Positions 1 to 10,495 are shown, counted from the first letter of the stretch. The stretch: DNA of 64,000 nucleotides from Microcyclosporella mali (GCA_002785985.1 NHNU01000011.1:496001-560000); one strand, 5' to 3'. The notes: generated from the sequence alone by a model not told the origin. A program made the numbers and translations.

Positions 1-536
1 TGAGGAACAATCCGCCTAGCAAGTAAGGCTGAATACGCCAAGAGAAGGCAGAGAAGGCAGCTCCGGCATATTGTTCGACTGGTCCGCCCTTTTCAAACCA
101 CCATCTTTGGCTGTATCCGATAAAGGTGGCCAGAACAACAGCGAATCCTACTGCATAGATACCAGTAGGCACGAGATAAGTCTTGACTGTCACATCGGAG
201 TGACCTAGGGCTTTTCTGCAGTTCTTATCAAGCTCGACCACTCGTTCTCTTGCTTCTTTGTATGAAGACATCGCAGGCTGAAAGGGCACACGATATGTTT
301 GACCTTGGCATGAGAGTGTCATATCATTAAGACTGATGTCGGAGATTCTGCCGTCATAAGCGCTGAATGCAGACACTTTGCCATAGTGCTGAAGATAGCG
401 TACGACCTGGTGCTTTAGATTAGTCCCGAACTTGAGCATTGGTCGCGAGAGTGCTCACAGAGTCGTGATGATCGTTGTTCATATGCTTTACGATTCTTGC
501 TTTGGCTGCTCGATCCTGCGCTTCTTTTTCCGCCAT
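1..536 (-). CDS. DUF2470 domain membrane protein (3' part cut by window edge)
   Basis: Two exons on the minus strand: 536-459 and 412-1, with a 46-nt intron 413-458 (donor GTGAGC, acceptor AAAG). The ATG at 536 starts MAEKEAQDRAAK, followed by KHMNNDHHDS, the histidine/asparagine-rich signature of DUF2470 proteins, which are related to haem/iron-utilisation proteins. Splicing joins this in phase 0 to HQVVRYLQHYGKVSAF, the expected continuation of the domain. Further on, a hydrophobic stretch (LVPTGIYAVGFAVVLATFIG) is a membrane span, and a second hydrophobic region (AFSWRIQPYLLGGLFL) runs off the left edge, so the stop codon lies outside. Small fungal DUF2470 membrane proteins are uncharacterised; a haem or redox link is family-level inference only. 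Confidence 0.8.
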
Positions 537-1378
537 ATTGCCGACAACAGTGCGAAACCTTCGCGTAAGGCTTCTCTCCAATGGCAAAATGCTCTCGTAT
601 GCGCTCTCCCAGTGTTAGAGTGGAGTTCTTGATGAATCACTTGCTGCTCGGCTTTACAGGTGTGGCATGATGCAAAGCACTAGGTTATTAGATGGCCGAT
701 GTGCCGAGGACACCGAAGAGGCTTAGCTTAACGGCGAGCCTTTTTCCTTCTTTCTCAGCGACAACGAGGTCTTGGGGGATTTTCGAGACGTGCACCGACC
801 ATAAAGGCTTGCTACTTCGCAGCGTGCGGTGAATGCGACCGCTGCTGCGTGCAATGCTTCGGTATGACATCAATTCCGTCTGGAAGCACCAGGCGAGCGC
901 ACGCGACTGCTCAAGGCGTGCAAGCGGGCCGGCCGGTGCTTGAGCGCAAAGGCCAGGACTGAGGACAGCACATACTTCGTAAGATCATCGAAGAACGACC
1001 GAGTAGTCATCTTATGCGCTCCACCAAGAGATAGCATGACTTCGACACGCGTAAGCCACAGCGTTGTGTGGTAACGAGACCCTTACGCGAGGCGCCCGAT
1101 TCGTACGCCTCTCCGATCCGCGATCCGAAGGACATACCCATGCTCGCTGTGGCTGGCAGATGGAGCTGAGTTGCGTCAGACTGCAAGGTTCCGTGTGCGA
1201 CATGGCTTGAGTACTCTGACGATTGAAACAGGTTTGAGAAATCCACTTGATCTTTTGAGGCTGTCTTGCTTTCGTCTTCGTAAATGTGCTGCATCTGCAC
1301 TTCGCCTGTCTTCTTCATTTCTGTCTCACCTTACACAGAAGTACATACTTCCAGCACTGCGACCATAGCCGAACGACC
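537..1378. other. Intergenic, 842 bp, no supported gene
   Basis: Gap between the DUF2470 gene and the next plus-strand gene, holding both 5' flanks. Several overlapping open frames exist on both strands, including a 103-codon minus frame at 1007-1318. None has family resemblance or consistent splice sites. No tRNA or repeat was seen. Confidence 0.5.
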
Positions 1379-2104
1379 ATGTCTACACAACAGGAAGAGC
1401 GATCCGCATCGATGCAGGGCGAGGGCAATCTTGGCCTGAATGCCAACGCCAATGCATCAGGCAGCGCCCAAGCACAGCAGAAGTCTCAGAAGAGGACACC
1501 GAAGAAACTTGGCCAGAAAGGTCAGCCACAACAACAACCTACCCCCGCACAAACAGACGAACCAGATGCTGAGGCGGGTGTCGAAACAGCAGATGAGCAG
1601 GCTTCTGCTGGCGCCGGAGCAGAGGCAGATGGTGAAGAAGACCAATCGCCATCCCCAGAACCACAACCAGAGGCTCGACAACCCTCTCGCCGCCGCCAGA
1701 GTCGTGGACGAGGCCGCAAAGGAGCGGAGAGCGATACCGAATCTGTTGCTCGCAGCGATGTCAGCGCCACAGGAGGCCGTCGCCAGCGACAACGTCAAAA
1801 GAAGCAGCAATCCAAAGGTGCGCAAGGCGGCCCACTGGACGACATTACTGAGCAACTCCCTGGCGGCGAACTGGTGAACCAAGCTGGCGACCTCGTTCAG
1901 AACACCGCCGGTGATGCAGTTGGCCAAGTTGGCAATACTGCTGGTCAGGCACTTGGAGGACTGACTGGTGGAGGCAAAGAAAAGGGAGGCGAGGATAAGG
2001 ACGGCGGCGAGCAACTGCGTTTGCGTTTAGAGCTCAATCTCGACATTGAGATTCAGCTGAAGGCAAAGATTCATGGTGACCTGACTCTTGGTTTGCTCAA
2101 CTAG
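1379..2104 (+). CDS. Low-complexity charged protein with a conserved C-terminal tail
   Basis: Single-exon frame of 241 residues from the ATG at 1379 (MSTQQEERSASMQ); the open frame continues upstream but without a better start. Residues 1-150 are disordered: Gln/Ala/Pro-rich, then acidic, then an Arg/Lys/Gln-rich block (SRRRQSRGRGRKG, GGRRQRQRQKKQQ) that could bind nucleic acid. A Gly/Asn/Val-rich stretch with repeated QVGNTAG-like units follows. The last 27 residues (LRLRLELNLDIEIQLKAKIH then GDLTLGLLN) look structured. The neighbour at 3159-3802 ends in nearly the same tail. I recall this tail from other ascomycete proteins but know no function; a self-association or targeting role is a guess. 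Confidence 0.7.
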   Translation: MSTQQEERSASMQGEGNLGLNANANASGSAQAQQKSQKRTPKKLGQKGQPQQQPTPAQTDEPDAEAGVETADEQASAGAGAEADGEEDQSPSPEPQPEARQPSRRRQSRGRGRKGAESDTESVARSDVSATGGRRQRQRQKKQQSKGAQGGPLDDITEQLPGGELVNQAGDLVQNTAGDAVGQVGNTAGQALGGLTGGGKEKGGEDKDGGEQLRLRLELNLDIEIQLKAKIHGDLTLGLLN

Positions 2105-3158
2105 ACATCATAATGTGCTATATCGTTGGCAAGGTGCGCGCCAACGGAATTTTCCTTGTGTGCTTGTGTACTTCGGGAGTTTAGTGGGGTTGCGATATTG
2201 GCAATTACTCTAGCGAAAATCGCCAGTGTGTATCCAGCAGATCATCGTTCGTACTCCTTCGACCCTCCGGTCACCCGTGAATCTCAATCGTGATGCTCGG
2301 AAGTTTTCCCGTGCACACGATCACTCTCTGCAAGGCTCCATTGATGCAATGACTGAGTCGCATGACATGACGAACGATTCCCATAGAATGACAAGGATGT
2401 GTCGGCACATATGACGGTCCTGATGTGTCGTAGCACAGGAGGCCCGACCGGGGTCAGCAGCGAAAGCAAGGGTGAGGTGGAGTGACGGCCAAGCCATCGG
2501 CTTTAGCGCATCCTGCTCCAAGAAATACGCCTCACTTGACGCCACTACTTCCCGCCTCTGCCTCCTGCACACACCTACACCCACAGGACACCGACTCATC
2601 GGAGGTTGCTCCATGAACCTTATAGCCGCGCGGTGCGAGGGTTCCCATATGGGGCAGAGCGTCCAATGGCCATGTCCAACCTTGGCCGTCACCATTTCAC
2701 GCCATACCGATCTTCTAACATCGGAATGCCACACGTACATCCGCCACAACGTCATATGGCCACGCAACGTGGAAAGACACGACATGGGTACCCAGACGCA
2801 CATCTGCGTTAGTCCTCGCAGGAGCATCCTCATCGGTCTGGCTGAGTAGACAGGGATAATGCTGAGTGGTGGGTCGTGGAGCTTTGTTATCATTGGCAGC
2901 GATGCGATGGCAAGCAGGTTCATTCCCTGTCCTGGCTGCGGAGCTGAGCCACGCCTCTTGGTCCCACCCATGACCTGCCCTGGGGTTCGTGCAAGGCTCA
3001 CAGGTAAGTGGTACTTGTGTGCTTGCGAACCGAATCCCACTTCTTGAATCTCTCTGTTTTGAGGCCAATTCATTCTCTTGTGTACTCTGGTGGATCATTG
3101 GACCATCAAGACTTCATTTGAGCTCTCAAATAGACTCGAGAACGCACCATCCAGGACC
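2105..3158. other. Intergenic, 1.05 kb, no supported gene
   Basis: Lies between the two tail-sharing genes. It contains long overlapping open frames on both strands (a 250-codon minus frame at 2321-3073 and a 125-codon plus frame at 2472-2849). Their translations are rich in Trp, Cys, Met and His with no recognisable pattern. No third copy of the shared tail was found here. Confidence 0.5.
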
Positions 3159-3802
3159 ATGGCCGACGGACCCAGCCGAAGGAAGTACATTGAGGAGCCC
3201 ACGCTCGAGCACCTCTCCGAGGAAGCTCTGCAGAACCCGCCCAAGCAACGAACAGTCCAGCAACAACAAAAGCAAGACGCCCTCATCAAGCAAGAGCGAA
3301 GAGAGGCTGGGCTCGAAAGCGCTCGCTCCCGTTCATCTTCACGACGTGACCGGCGAAAGCGAATTCGACAACAGCTCGAAGATGGCACACACATGAAGAC
3401 CGCACCGCTCGAAGCGCTAGAGGAAGCAGATGCCAACCAAGACTTGTCCATGATGCGACCTTTTGAGCGAATAGGACCCGATAGCACATCAATGGACGGC
3501 CCCGTCACACATGCCCGCGCGATGCGAGGAGAAATTCCCGTTCGAGGATCGAATCCCAACCAGCCGTATTATATGACGCCGCCAGACAAGGAACCCCAAG
3601 GCGTGAGTTGTTCTCCCCATCTATCCTTTCATCAACACCAGGTTCTATCGAAGAGAGACCATCGATAGCTGACATACAAAATTGTCGAATTTAGAGTGCC
3701 CTTAAGGATCAAGACGGCCTAAAGCTCACATTAGAAGCCAACCTCGAGATTGAAATCGAGCTCAAAGCCAGCATTCGCGGCGACTTGACGCTCTCACTAT
3801 AG
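3159..3802 (+). CDS. Charged small protein with the same C-terminal tail as its neighbour
   Basis: Two exons, 3159-3602 and 3695-3802. The intron has donor GTGAGT and acceptor TTTAG and joins in phase 0. The product is 183 residues, starting MADGPSRRKYIEEPTLEHL. Residues 1-100 are Lys/Arg/Glu/Gln-rich and probably helical; residues 100-148 are hydrophilic with a PYYMTPPDKEPQG segment. Exon 2 encodes only the tail, SALKDQDGLKLTLEANLEIE then IELKASIRGDLTLSL, about 70% identical to the tail of the gene at 1379-2104. The TAG stop overlaps a strong donor (TATAGTAAGT), so a further spliced exon cannot be excluded. Function unknown. Confidence 0.7.
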
Positions 3803-4571
3803 TAAGTCCACTCAGAAAAGAAAAAGAGACCAAAAACCCCAGCCTATCCCCTCCCACCCGCAAATCTCAACCCGGTTCACGTCACACCTTCTTTGCATAC
3901 CGGCGCACTCCCAGACAAGCCAAGTCCCCGGGTGAAAAGAAAAAGACCGTAAAGAGGCTCGGCTCTATCTTACTACTACATCTTCGAGTGTGTGAAGTAA
4001 CAGTGTACAGCGCGTGAAAAAAGTTCGACACACATATTCATTCTCCATTTGAAAAGAAAAAAACAAAAAGAGAGACGGCCAGGGACTGACCAGCACTAGC
4101 GAGTAGCACTACCCGCTGGAACAAGATTGGAAAAACACACACCACTGCAGGAGAAAGGGAGGAGAGCCTTCCTCGGGGACTGGGTTGTTGTTGGGTCATC
4201 ATTCTGATCATCATTATTGGAGCTTGCTTTTTTGTCGTCTGCGCACGATTGGGAGTGCATGCTTACGGGTTTGACAGTGAAGCGCTCTGAATTTCGAAGA
4301 AAGCGAGAGAGAGAGAGAGATACAGAGAAATCGAGATGGAATTTCTGGTATGGACAGGCAGGATCTGTGCAAGACTTGGGAAACCTGACGTCTTTTGCGA
4401 GCTCGTTATCATACAGCAACTGTACTCCTATGTTCACGACAGTGCCAGCCGATCGACTGTGTGCAGTGGCCGGTAAAACTTCAAAACGCTAATTCGAACA
4501 AAAAAGTCTCTCTCTCAAAAAAAAAAAAAAAAAAGACATGACGAAGAAAAAGTGCAGTACCACTGTCGCTT
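3803..4571. other. Intergenic, purine-rich with simple repeats
   Basis: Region between the 3' ends of two convergent genes. It has many AAAAGAAAAAG-type purine runs (3813-4080), a GA dinucleotide run at 4305-4320, and a (TC)n stretch followed by 18 consecutive A at 4517-4534. No gene is supported; it probably holds two 3' UTRs. Confidence 0.6.
4517..4534 (+). repeat. Poly(A) tract, 18 nt
   Basis: Eighteen consecutive adenines directly after a TCTCTCTC stretch, 38 bp beyond the stop codon of the Kar9/GAS2-like gene on the opposite strand. A simple-sequence tract; no retroelement or target-site duplication was seen with it. Confidence 0.9.
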
Positions 4572-7500
4572 TCAACCTCTCTTCTCCCCGGTACTGACAC
4601 CCGGCGTTGAGCGGAACAGGACACGTCTGGTGCCGCCTGCTTTTCCTATCTCATTGAAGTACTTTTGGCTGTCTTCTTTGGACTTCTCCACGCTGACCTT
4701 CTTGGCGCGTTCGAGCATGCCCTCAACCCACTTCGCCTTGTGTTCTGGAAGGTTGCCTTTCTTGCCGCTCGATGGTCCTGCCAGTCCGACGTCTGCTGTG
4801 CCTCCTTGCCTGCTAGGTGGTCGAGACACATTGGCTGTTGAGGGGCGCGAATTGCTGGTAGACGTAGACTTTGGCGTCGAACCATCTCCATGCATGCTAC
4901 TTGGCGTCTGTTGTCCATTGCCTGTGTATGAACGCTCTCCGTCCCGAGTGTTTGCGATGCCAGTCCAGTCCTTGTCGCTATCATTGCTGCCAGGTCGTGA
5001 AGGTGTTCCGTTTTTGGGAGTGCCTGGGCCTGGAGTTTTCGCTCTCATCTCGGCAGGGTTACTAACCTTGCGAGTGTGCGAAGCTGCCGTGAGTGTCTGT
5101 AGCTTCAAGCCACCTCCCTCCGACACGGTCCTGCTGCCGTGATGGTCTGCATATTGCCGCAGATAATCAGCAAGATCTGCCCAACCACCACCAACGCGGA
5201 CCATCACCCGTTCGCCCTCGCCAACAAGTCGAACAAAGAGTTTGATAGGCTCTTCTCGGCCAGCCTGGGTCAAATGGTATAGTTTGACTTCAGGATCGGA
5301 CGCAGAGCTAGATTTCTTGGGGGAAGTCTCTGCTGGAGCAATCGTCATACCGCTTCCTTTGGAAGTGACTCGCATATTGGGCGTCTTTGCACGCGGCGCA
5401 GTGTAGCCACGTTCCCCAGGACGTGGTATTGGTGTTTCGGCGCCAGCCCGGGGCTTGAATCGAATCGGAGCAGGCAGCTTTTCAAGCACCTCCGACACAT
5501 GACGATCAAAGGTGTCGCGCACGTCAGGTTCCGGCGCTCGTTGCTTTGATGGCCAGGCGCCGTCCACAGGACTCCTCAGAGGCTCATTCTCCCGCTGCAG
5601 AGGATTCTTTGCACGCCTTTTAGTCATTGCAACGTTGAGGGGCGCCATAGTCAAAGCATTCGTGGGTGAAACAGATGGATCAACTGGACTGGACTCGCTG
5701 ACGGGTTGTCCCAAGATAGGTGCAGTGCGCCCAAGCGGAGATGTTGTATGAGCTGGCAGGAATGCACGCTGCATTTTTGGCGCAGGGAAGGCATCTGCGG
5801 TCTTGTGCTTCATTGTTCGCGACTTGCTCGAGGAATCGGACTCCATTGACAACTTCGGTGTCTGGGGTGGTGTGGCAGTTGAAGAAGCGCTGCTGTGTCT
5901 GGAAAGGCGCTGAACATTCACGCTCTTCACATCAGAACGCGAAAACATCTCAATCGAGGTTGTGGAGGCCCGCTTGAGTGCATGTGGTCGCGCAATGAGA
6001 AAGTCGTCGCCTGGAGATGTATTGCCAACATTGAGCGATTTGTAGGACTCTGGAGAAGCTGGAGGTGATGAAGTGCTTCTTTGAAGGTTCGAGTGTGTGA
6101 GTGGCGATAGAGAGCGCACACGACTTGACCGAGCAATGTCAGATGTACTGTGGCTGGTTCCTCCGCGCAAAGGCTCCTGCAGTAGCATCGAGACATTTGA
6201 GCTCTCGTCATTTGCGAATTTGCCACTAGCAAACTCAGGACGACCTCTGCTGGACATCATGTCGAAGTCAGTCGCATCGCTCGGACGAGCTAACGGCGGC
6301 TGACTGTGCACGTGGGCGTTCCACAGTGGAGACTCCAGATTCATGTTCGCTTCGTGATCCGGCGTGGAAATGTTTGGCACACTCTGTACAAACAGCTCAT
6401 CGAACATGTCAGTCGGAATTGACTTCGAGGGCTTGTAGATTTCAGGACCAGAGTCTGACTCGTCCAAAGTGCTTTCAAGCTCTCGCTGATGCTGTTGCTC
6501 TTCGGTCGAATGCTCTTGGTGACGGACAGCTGGCGCCTGGTTCAACGGCCAATTTTCGGGGAAGTCCTCCTTGTCTGGTGAGCGAAATGGTGAGTCCAAA
6601 CCGGTTGGCTTGTAAGTCTCGAGGGGCGGCCTCTCCGAGACATCAATAGGAGGTGAAGCAGAAGACAAACCGTATTGGTACGGCACCTTCGATGGCTCGG
6701 ACACGACTCGCTGTATATCAGCTTGAGCAATCATCGGCCTGTTCATGGTCACAGCCAAGTTTGAACCGCTAGAGCTTGCAGATAAGCCTTGTGCAGAGTT
6801 GTTACGTTCTTGTCGTTGAGCGCCAGTTCGCTCTGAGTCTGTAGACAATCTAGCTTTGACAGGGTTGAGTACACTGCTGCTCGTTGACTTCTTAGGTTTG
6901 GTCTGTTCTGGACTTTGATTCTTCCTGAACAGCTTTGTGAACGCGCTACTAGCGTGCTCAAAAGGTCGCACAGGACTCTTCGATTGCTTCAACGAGTTGT
7001 TAACCTCGATATCATGGAGAAAAGCTGCGCGCCGTTTTGCAAACTGTGCTGAACCATCATCTTGGGCAGACGTTGGGGTGTTGGAGCGGCTGTTCGTTAT
7101 CGCAGAGTCGGATGTCGACCTCGCCGGATCTGGTTCCACGACACTTGGGATATTGACAACCAGTGGCAGAGCAATATTAGTCGAGACCTCTCGGTGATCG
7201 ACTCGATCCGGAGCCCAGTCGGTCGATAGTCGCACAACTGCATCGTCGTCCAAAGCAGGGTCTTCGATTTCGGATATCCCGCTATGATATTGCACCTGTC
7301 CGGTCCTATCCTGGGCTGCCGCAATCTTCGACGACTGTTCGACATTGCTCTGCCTCCACTGCCACTCATCTTCAAGAACCTTACGCTCAGCCTGCACAAC
7401 CCATGATCCATATTCGGACTCGAGCCGCTCGAACTCATCAATCCAGGAATCTGGCACAGTGTCGTCTCTGCCTTCAAGATCGTCTAAGAAGCGGTCCAGC

Positions 7501-8399
7501 TTCCTGCCAAGCCCTCCTATCTGCTGTTCTATCGAGCTCTTCATCTCCATCATGCTCGTTCTGTCGAGCTGTGAGACGGCTTCGAAGCCAGACGGCGCTG
7601 TAATCGCTGCCCATCCATTGTCCACGCTAGCTTTTGTACGTTCAAGGTCCAGTAGATATCGTGGTGCACTGCACAGTACGATCAATCTGATGGTCCATAT
7701 ATCCAAAAGCCGACTGAGTCTGGTAAGGAAAGGCAGAGCCTGTAGTATGGTGGCCGTGACCAAAGCTGTATAGTCGTCCAGACGTTTCATGCTTGCGCTG
7801 CATGTGCTGCTCATGCTCTTTGACTCGTCTCTTGAAGATGGTCTAGAATTCATACGATAATGCGAGTTCAAGACGAAGTCCTTCAGCTCTTCTACATCGA
7901 TCTCGTCCAGACACTGCCCAATCTCATCTGCTCGCCTTTCGTAAGCCTGAACAGTGCTCGCAGGTAAACAGCCCCAATACTCTTCTTCTCCATCATTTGC
8001 AGCTTGTCGATCTGAAGATGAGGCTGAAATGCGTATCTTCTCCCGCGCATGTCCCGGGAAGTCGAAGGTGCCTGGCCACTGCCAGCCCTCCATTTCGAGG
8101 GTCCATGTGCGCAAGTCGAGACATGCCTGTGCGGCTTTCGCCCCTAAAGCTCGCTCCGGCGCAGAAGATGTATGGACACTGGCAGCCAGGGCATCCAATC
8201 TGCTCGAACTGATAGTAGGTGGGCCGGTAAACGCTCTCAGAGTGGAGGTCGGTGAGAGGTCGCGCAGGAGCGGATCAAGGTCACGTGGGTGCTGACGGAC
8301 TGGCGATCGAGACAAGGAGCGGTTGTGGAAGTGAGATTTGGCATGCGATGGCAAATGCGGCGGATCAGATGTGAATGGGTTGGGGCCGGCGACAGGCAT
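4572..8399 (-). CDS. Kar9-like / GAS2 (GAR) domain cytoskeletal protein
   Basis: Uninterrupted frame of 1275 residues from the ATG at 8399 (MPVAGPNPFTSDPPH); the six codons before it lack an ATG. Residues about 30-350 are mostly helical (STLRAFTGPPTISSSRLDAL, WTLEMEGWQWPGTFDFPG) as in fungal Kar9-type proteins. A long Ser/Pro-rich disordered middle follows. A GAS2/GAR-type domain sits at about residues 1036-1084 (VKLYHLTQAGREEPIKLFVR to GGGWADLADYLRQYADHH), the fold that binds microtubules in Gas2 and spectraplakins. The basic C-terminus ends TGEKRG. By family it should connect microtubule ends with cortical actin or myosin for spindle and nuclear positioning. Exact Kar9 orthology is uncertain because that family diverges quickly. 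Confidence 0.8.
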   Translation of the reverse strand: MPVAGPNPFTSDPPHLPSHAKSHFHNRSLSRSPVRQHPRDLDPLLRDLSPTSTLRAFTGPPTISSSRLDALAASVHTSSAPERALGAKAAQACLDLRTWTLEMEGWQWPGTFDFPGHAREKIRISASSSDRQAANDGEEEYWGCLPASTVQAYERRADEIGQCLDEIDVEELKDFVLNSHYRMNSRPSSRDESKSMSSTCSASMKRLDDYTALVTATILQALPFLTRLSRLLDIWTIRLIVLCSAPRYLLDLERTKASVDNGWAAITAPSGFEAVSQLDRTSMMEMKSSIEQQIGGLGRKLDRFLDDLEGRDDTVPDSWIDEFERLESEYGSWVVQAERKVLEDEWQWRQSNVEQSSKIAAAQDRTGQVQYHSGISEIEDPALDDDAVVRLSTDWAPDRVDHREVSTNIALPLVVNIPSVVEPDPARSTSDSAITNSRSNTPTSAQDDGSAQFAKRRAAFLHDIEVNNSLKQSKSPVRPFEHASSAFTKLFRKNQSPEQTKPKKSTSSSVLNPVKARLSTDSERTGAQRQERNNSAQGLSASSSGSNLAVTMNRPMIAQADIQRVVSEPSKVPYQYGLSSASPPIDVSERPPLETYKPTGLDSPFRSPDKEDFPENWPLNQAPAVRHQEHSTEEQQHQRELESTLDESDSGPEIYKPSKSIPTDMFDELFVQSVPNISTPDHEANMNLESPLWNAHVHSQPPLARPSDATDFDMMSSRGRPEFASGKFANDESSNVSMLLQEPLRGGTSHSTSDIARSSRVRSLSPLTHSNLQRSTSSPPASPESYKSLNVGNTSPGDDFLIARPHALKRASTTSIEMFSRSDVKSVNVQRLSRHSSASSTATPPQTPKLSMESDSSSKSRTMKHKTADAFPAPKMQRAFLPAHTTSPLGRTAPILGQPVSESSPVDPSVSPTNALTMAPLNVAMTKRRAKNPLQRENEPLRSPVDGAWPSKQRAPEPDVRDTFDRHVSEVLEKLPAPIRFKPRAGAETPIPRPGERGYTAPRAKTPNMRVTSKGSGMTIAPAETSPKKSSSASDPEVKLYHLTQAGREEPIKLFVRLVGEGERVMVRVGGGWADLADYLRQYADHHGSRTVSEGGGLKLQTLTAASHTRKVSNPAEMRAKTPGPGTPKNGTPSRPGSNDSDKDWTGIANTRDGERSYTGNGQQTPSSMHGDGSTPKSTSTSNSRPSTANVSRPPSRQGGTADVGLAGPSSGKKGNLPEHKAKWVEGMLERAKKVSVEKSKEDSQKYFNEIGKAGGTRRVLFRSTPGVSTGEKRG

Positions 8400-9084
8400 T
8401 GCTGCTGCTGCGTGCAAGCAGTGTCGACGATCGGAGGTCGACGAAGGTTTACATTAGGACGTATCCCGCTGGACGAGCGTGCAGGCGTGTGGATGTGCTG
8501 TTTGGTTGCGGATATGGCATGAAGGCGAAGCCGCGAGACATGCGATACCGATCAACGATACAGTGCAGAAACGGGGCACAGGATGAGACAAGCTGCCACG
8601 GCCGGCGGGGCAGCAAGACAAATGAGACACGGGCGACAGCTGAAGACCGGCTTTGGAGGACTGCAGCAGCAGCGTGCGTACGGATGAGATTGTAAGTGCG
8701 AAGGATGGAGGGGAGAAGAGAGAAGCAATATTCGAGAATTGAATGTTGAGGAGGTGCAGGTGTAGCTGGACTTTCGCGCGCTAGCGACGTCGTTTGGTTC
8801 GCGCCTGCCAATCACAGAAATCCAAAAGTCCCGGAGCCTGGATAAAGCTGGATATACTGTACTAAGTGTGGCATAACGTCGTGAGAGTCATGTAAGTGTA
8901 CACGCCATCTTCTCACGCCGTCTCTTCACGCAGGTCCCATCTTGCCGTCCCAGCAGTGCGGTGCCTTGACTTATCACTGTATATGCCAGCAATCGCCGCC
9001 ATAGAGACACGAAGACTCTCAGTATCCCCCATCAACAATCTGGATTCTGTCTTCTAAACACTCTTGAACTCATACGCGACATCG
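8400..9084. other. Intergenic, divergent 5' region
   Basis: About 685 bp between the start of the Kar9/GAS2-like gene and a possible small plus-strand gene. Open frames on the minus strand at 8449-8815 overlap the probable 5' UTR and are not convincing. No clear core promoter element was seen. Confidence 0.5.
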
Positions 9085-9477
9085 ATGATACAACGACAGA
9101 CCAGAGCTATCGCAGCGCCAGCGTTGCAGCTGCAGGACGCCCATACCGTAAGTGCTGCAAGCTCTCCAGCAAGCTCTCCCGCTTGTCCACTCCCGCAGAC
9201 CCGGAGATCTCTCCGCCGGCCTTCACCGCATCATCGCAGTGTGTAATGTCAAGTCTTGCGCGGGAGACCAATCAATCGACCACATCATGCAAATAGAAAC
9301 CTCGTTTTCCCCGAGCAAAGCAACTTCCCTCCACACGGATGTGATCCAGCCAAGAAAACTCCCATCTGGACCTGCTCGGACTGCTCACAAATCGTGCGTT
9401 ATCTGAAACGCTCCAGTGTGATAAAGCATGAGTATGCGGCAGATGTGCACACATTTCTCCCGTATCTACGTTGCTGA
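9085..9477 (+). CDS. Possible small three-exon gene, unknown
   Basis: Proposed exons 9085-9147, 9199-9242 and 9297-9477 give 95 residues. Intron 1 (51 nt) has donor GTAAGT and acceptor CCGCAG; intron 2 (54 nt) has donor GTAATG and acceptor AAATAG. Lengths and frames fit neighbouring introns. The product starts MIQRQTRAIAAPALQLQDAH, rich in Arg/Ala without acids like a mitochondrial presequence, then a basic stretch RRSLRRPSPHHRS, then a Cys-containing part (CDPAKKTPIWTCSDCS) ending YLRC. A third intron (9390-9438, GTGCGT...GGCAG) would give a different C-terminus. I do not recognise the protein; the evidence is splice-site consistency only. Confidence 0.4.
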
Positions 9478-9628
9478 TCTGGTATGGGCCGGAGCCGGTA
9501 CCAGATCTCTCAAAGGCCCTGCCGACCAGGAATGATTCACATCCGGGCCGTCACGCAGAAACGAAATCCTGCCCTGGGGAGGAAGTTGTTGTATCGCAGC
9601 CCAGCTACAGGCGGTACGAAAGTTCACT

Positions 9629-10495
9629 CTACTTGCCGCTCGCTGCACTGGCACCGCAGCTCCGCCATGCACTCAAGATCAGATCAACAATATGATCCAT
9701 CCCCTTCCCATTCTTCACCTGCGCGAAAATCGTCGGCCCGCCCTCTCTGATCTTCCTAGCATCCCTATCCATGACACCCAGATCCGCTCCCACTATCTCC
9801 GCCAGATCCGTCTTATTCACAATCAACAAATCGCTCTGTGTGATCCCCGGCCCACCCTTTCTCGGAATCTTGTCCCCTCCACTAACATCAATCACATAGA
9901 TAATAAAATCCGCCAGCTCTCTGGAGTAATTCGCCGCGAGATTGTCGCCGCCGCTCTCGATCAACAATATCTCCGTGTTGAACTCCCGGTGCAGGTCTGT
10001 CAAAGCCGCAAGGTTGGCAGAGATGTCTTCCCTCACTGCAGCGTGCGGGCATCCTCCCGTCTCGATGGCACGTATGCGCTCCGCCGGCAGGGCATTGTTC
10101 CGCGTGAGGAACTCGCAGTCTTCGCGCGTGAAGATGTCGTTCGTCAGGGCGGCGATATTGTATTTGTCGCGGAGCGCGAGGCAGAGTGCGAGCATCAGGG
10201 CCGTCTTGCCTGAGCCTACCGGACTGCACCAACCAGAAGATTTCGCAGGTCAGTGACTGCCTTTTCTCGCGCTAAAAGCTCCAAGAAGAGCGTGCCATGA
10301 CTCAAAGCGAAAGAGGACATACCCACCAATGCCGACGGTGAAAGCTCGCTCGTTCCAGTCTCTGCCTTCGATAATGGGCATTTCACGACCCAGAAATGAG
10401 CCAGGTCCGTCCAGGATTTCATGCGTGTGCCCATGATCCGCGGCAGCATGTGAGTGCGACGCGCCGCCATCGTGTGAGTGCGAGTGAGCCGCCAT
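9629..10495 (-). CDS. ureG: Urease accessory GTPase UreG
   Basis: Two exons, 10495-10323 and 10223-9629, with a 99-nt intron inside the P-loop coding sequence (donor GTATGT, acceptor GTGCAG). The 255-residue protein starts with a His-rich nickel-binding region (MAAHSHSHDGGASHSH, DHGHTHE). Splicing restores GIGGPVGSGKT, the UreG P-loop at residues 55-65. Other motifs are LTNDIFTREDCEFL, ETGGCPHAAVREDIS with the metal-binding CPH, LLIESGGDNL and the guanine-specificity NKTDL. UreG hydrolyses GTP while delivering nickel to urease with UreD and UreF in the cytosol. Urease itself is not in this window. Confidence 0.97.

Noticed and set aside
2321..3073. 250-codon minus-strand open frame between the two tail-bearing genes
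   Set aside because: Trp/Cys/Met/His-rich translation without any motif, overlapped by plus-strand frames of similar quality; no splice support.
4517..4534. Poly(A) tract as the 3' end of a LINE-type element
   Set aside because: No reverse transcriptase, no target-site duplication; other simple repeats nearby explain it.
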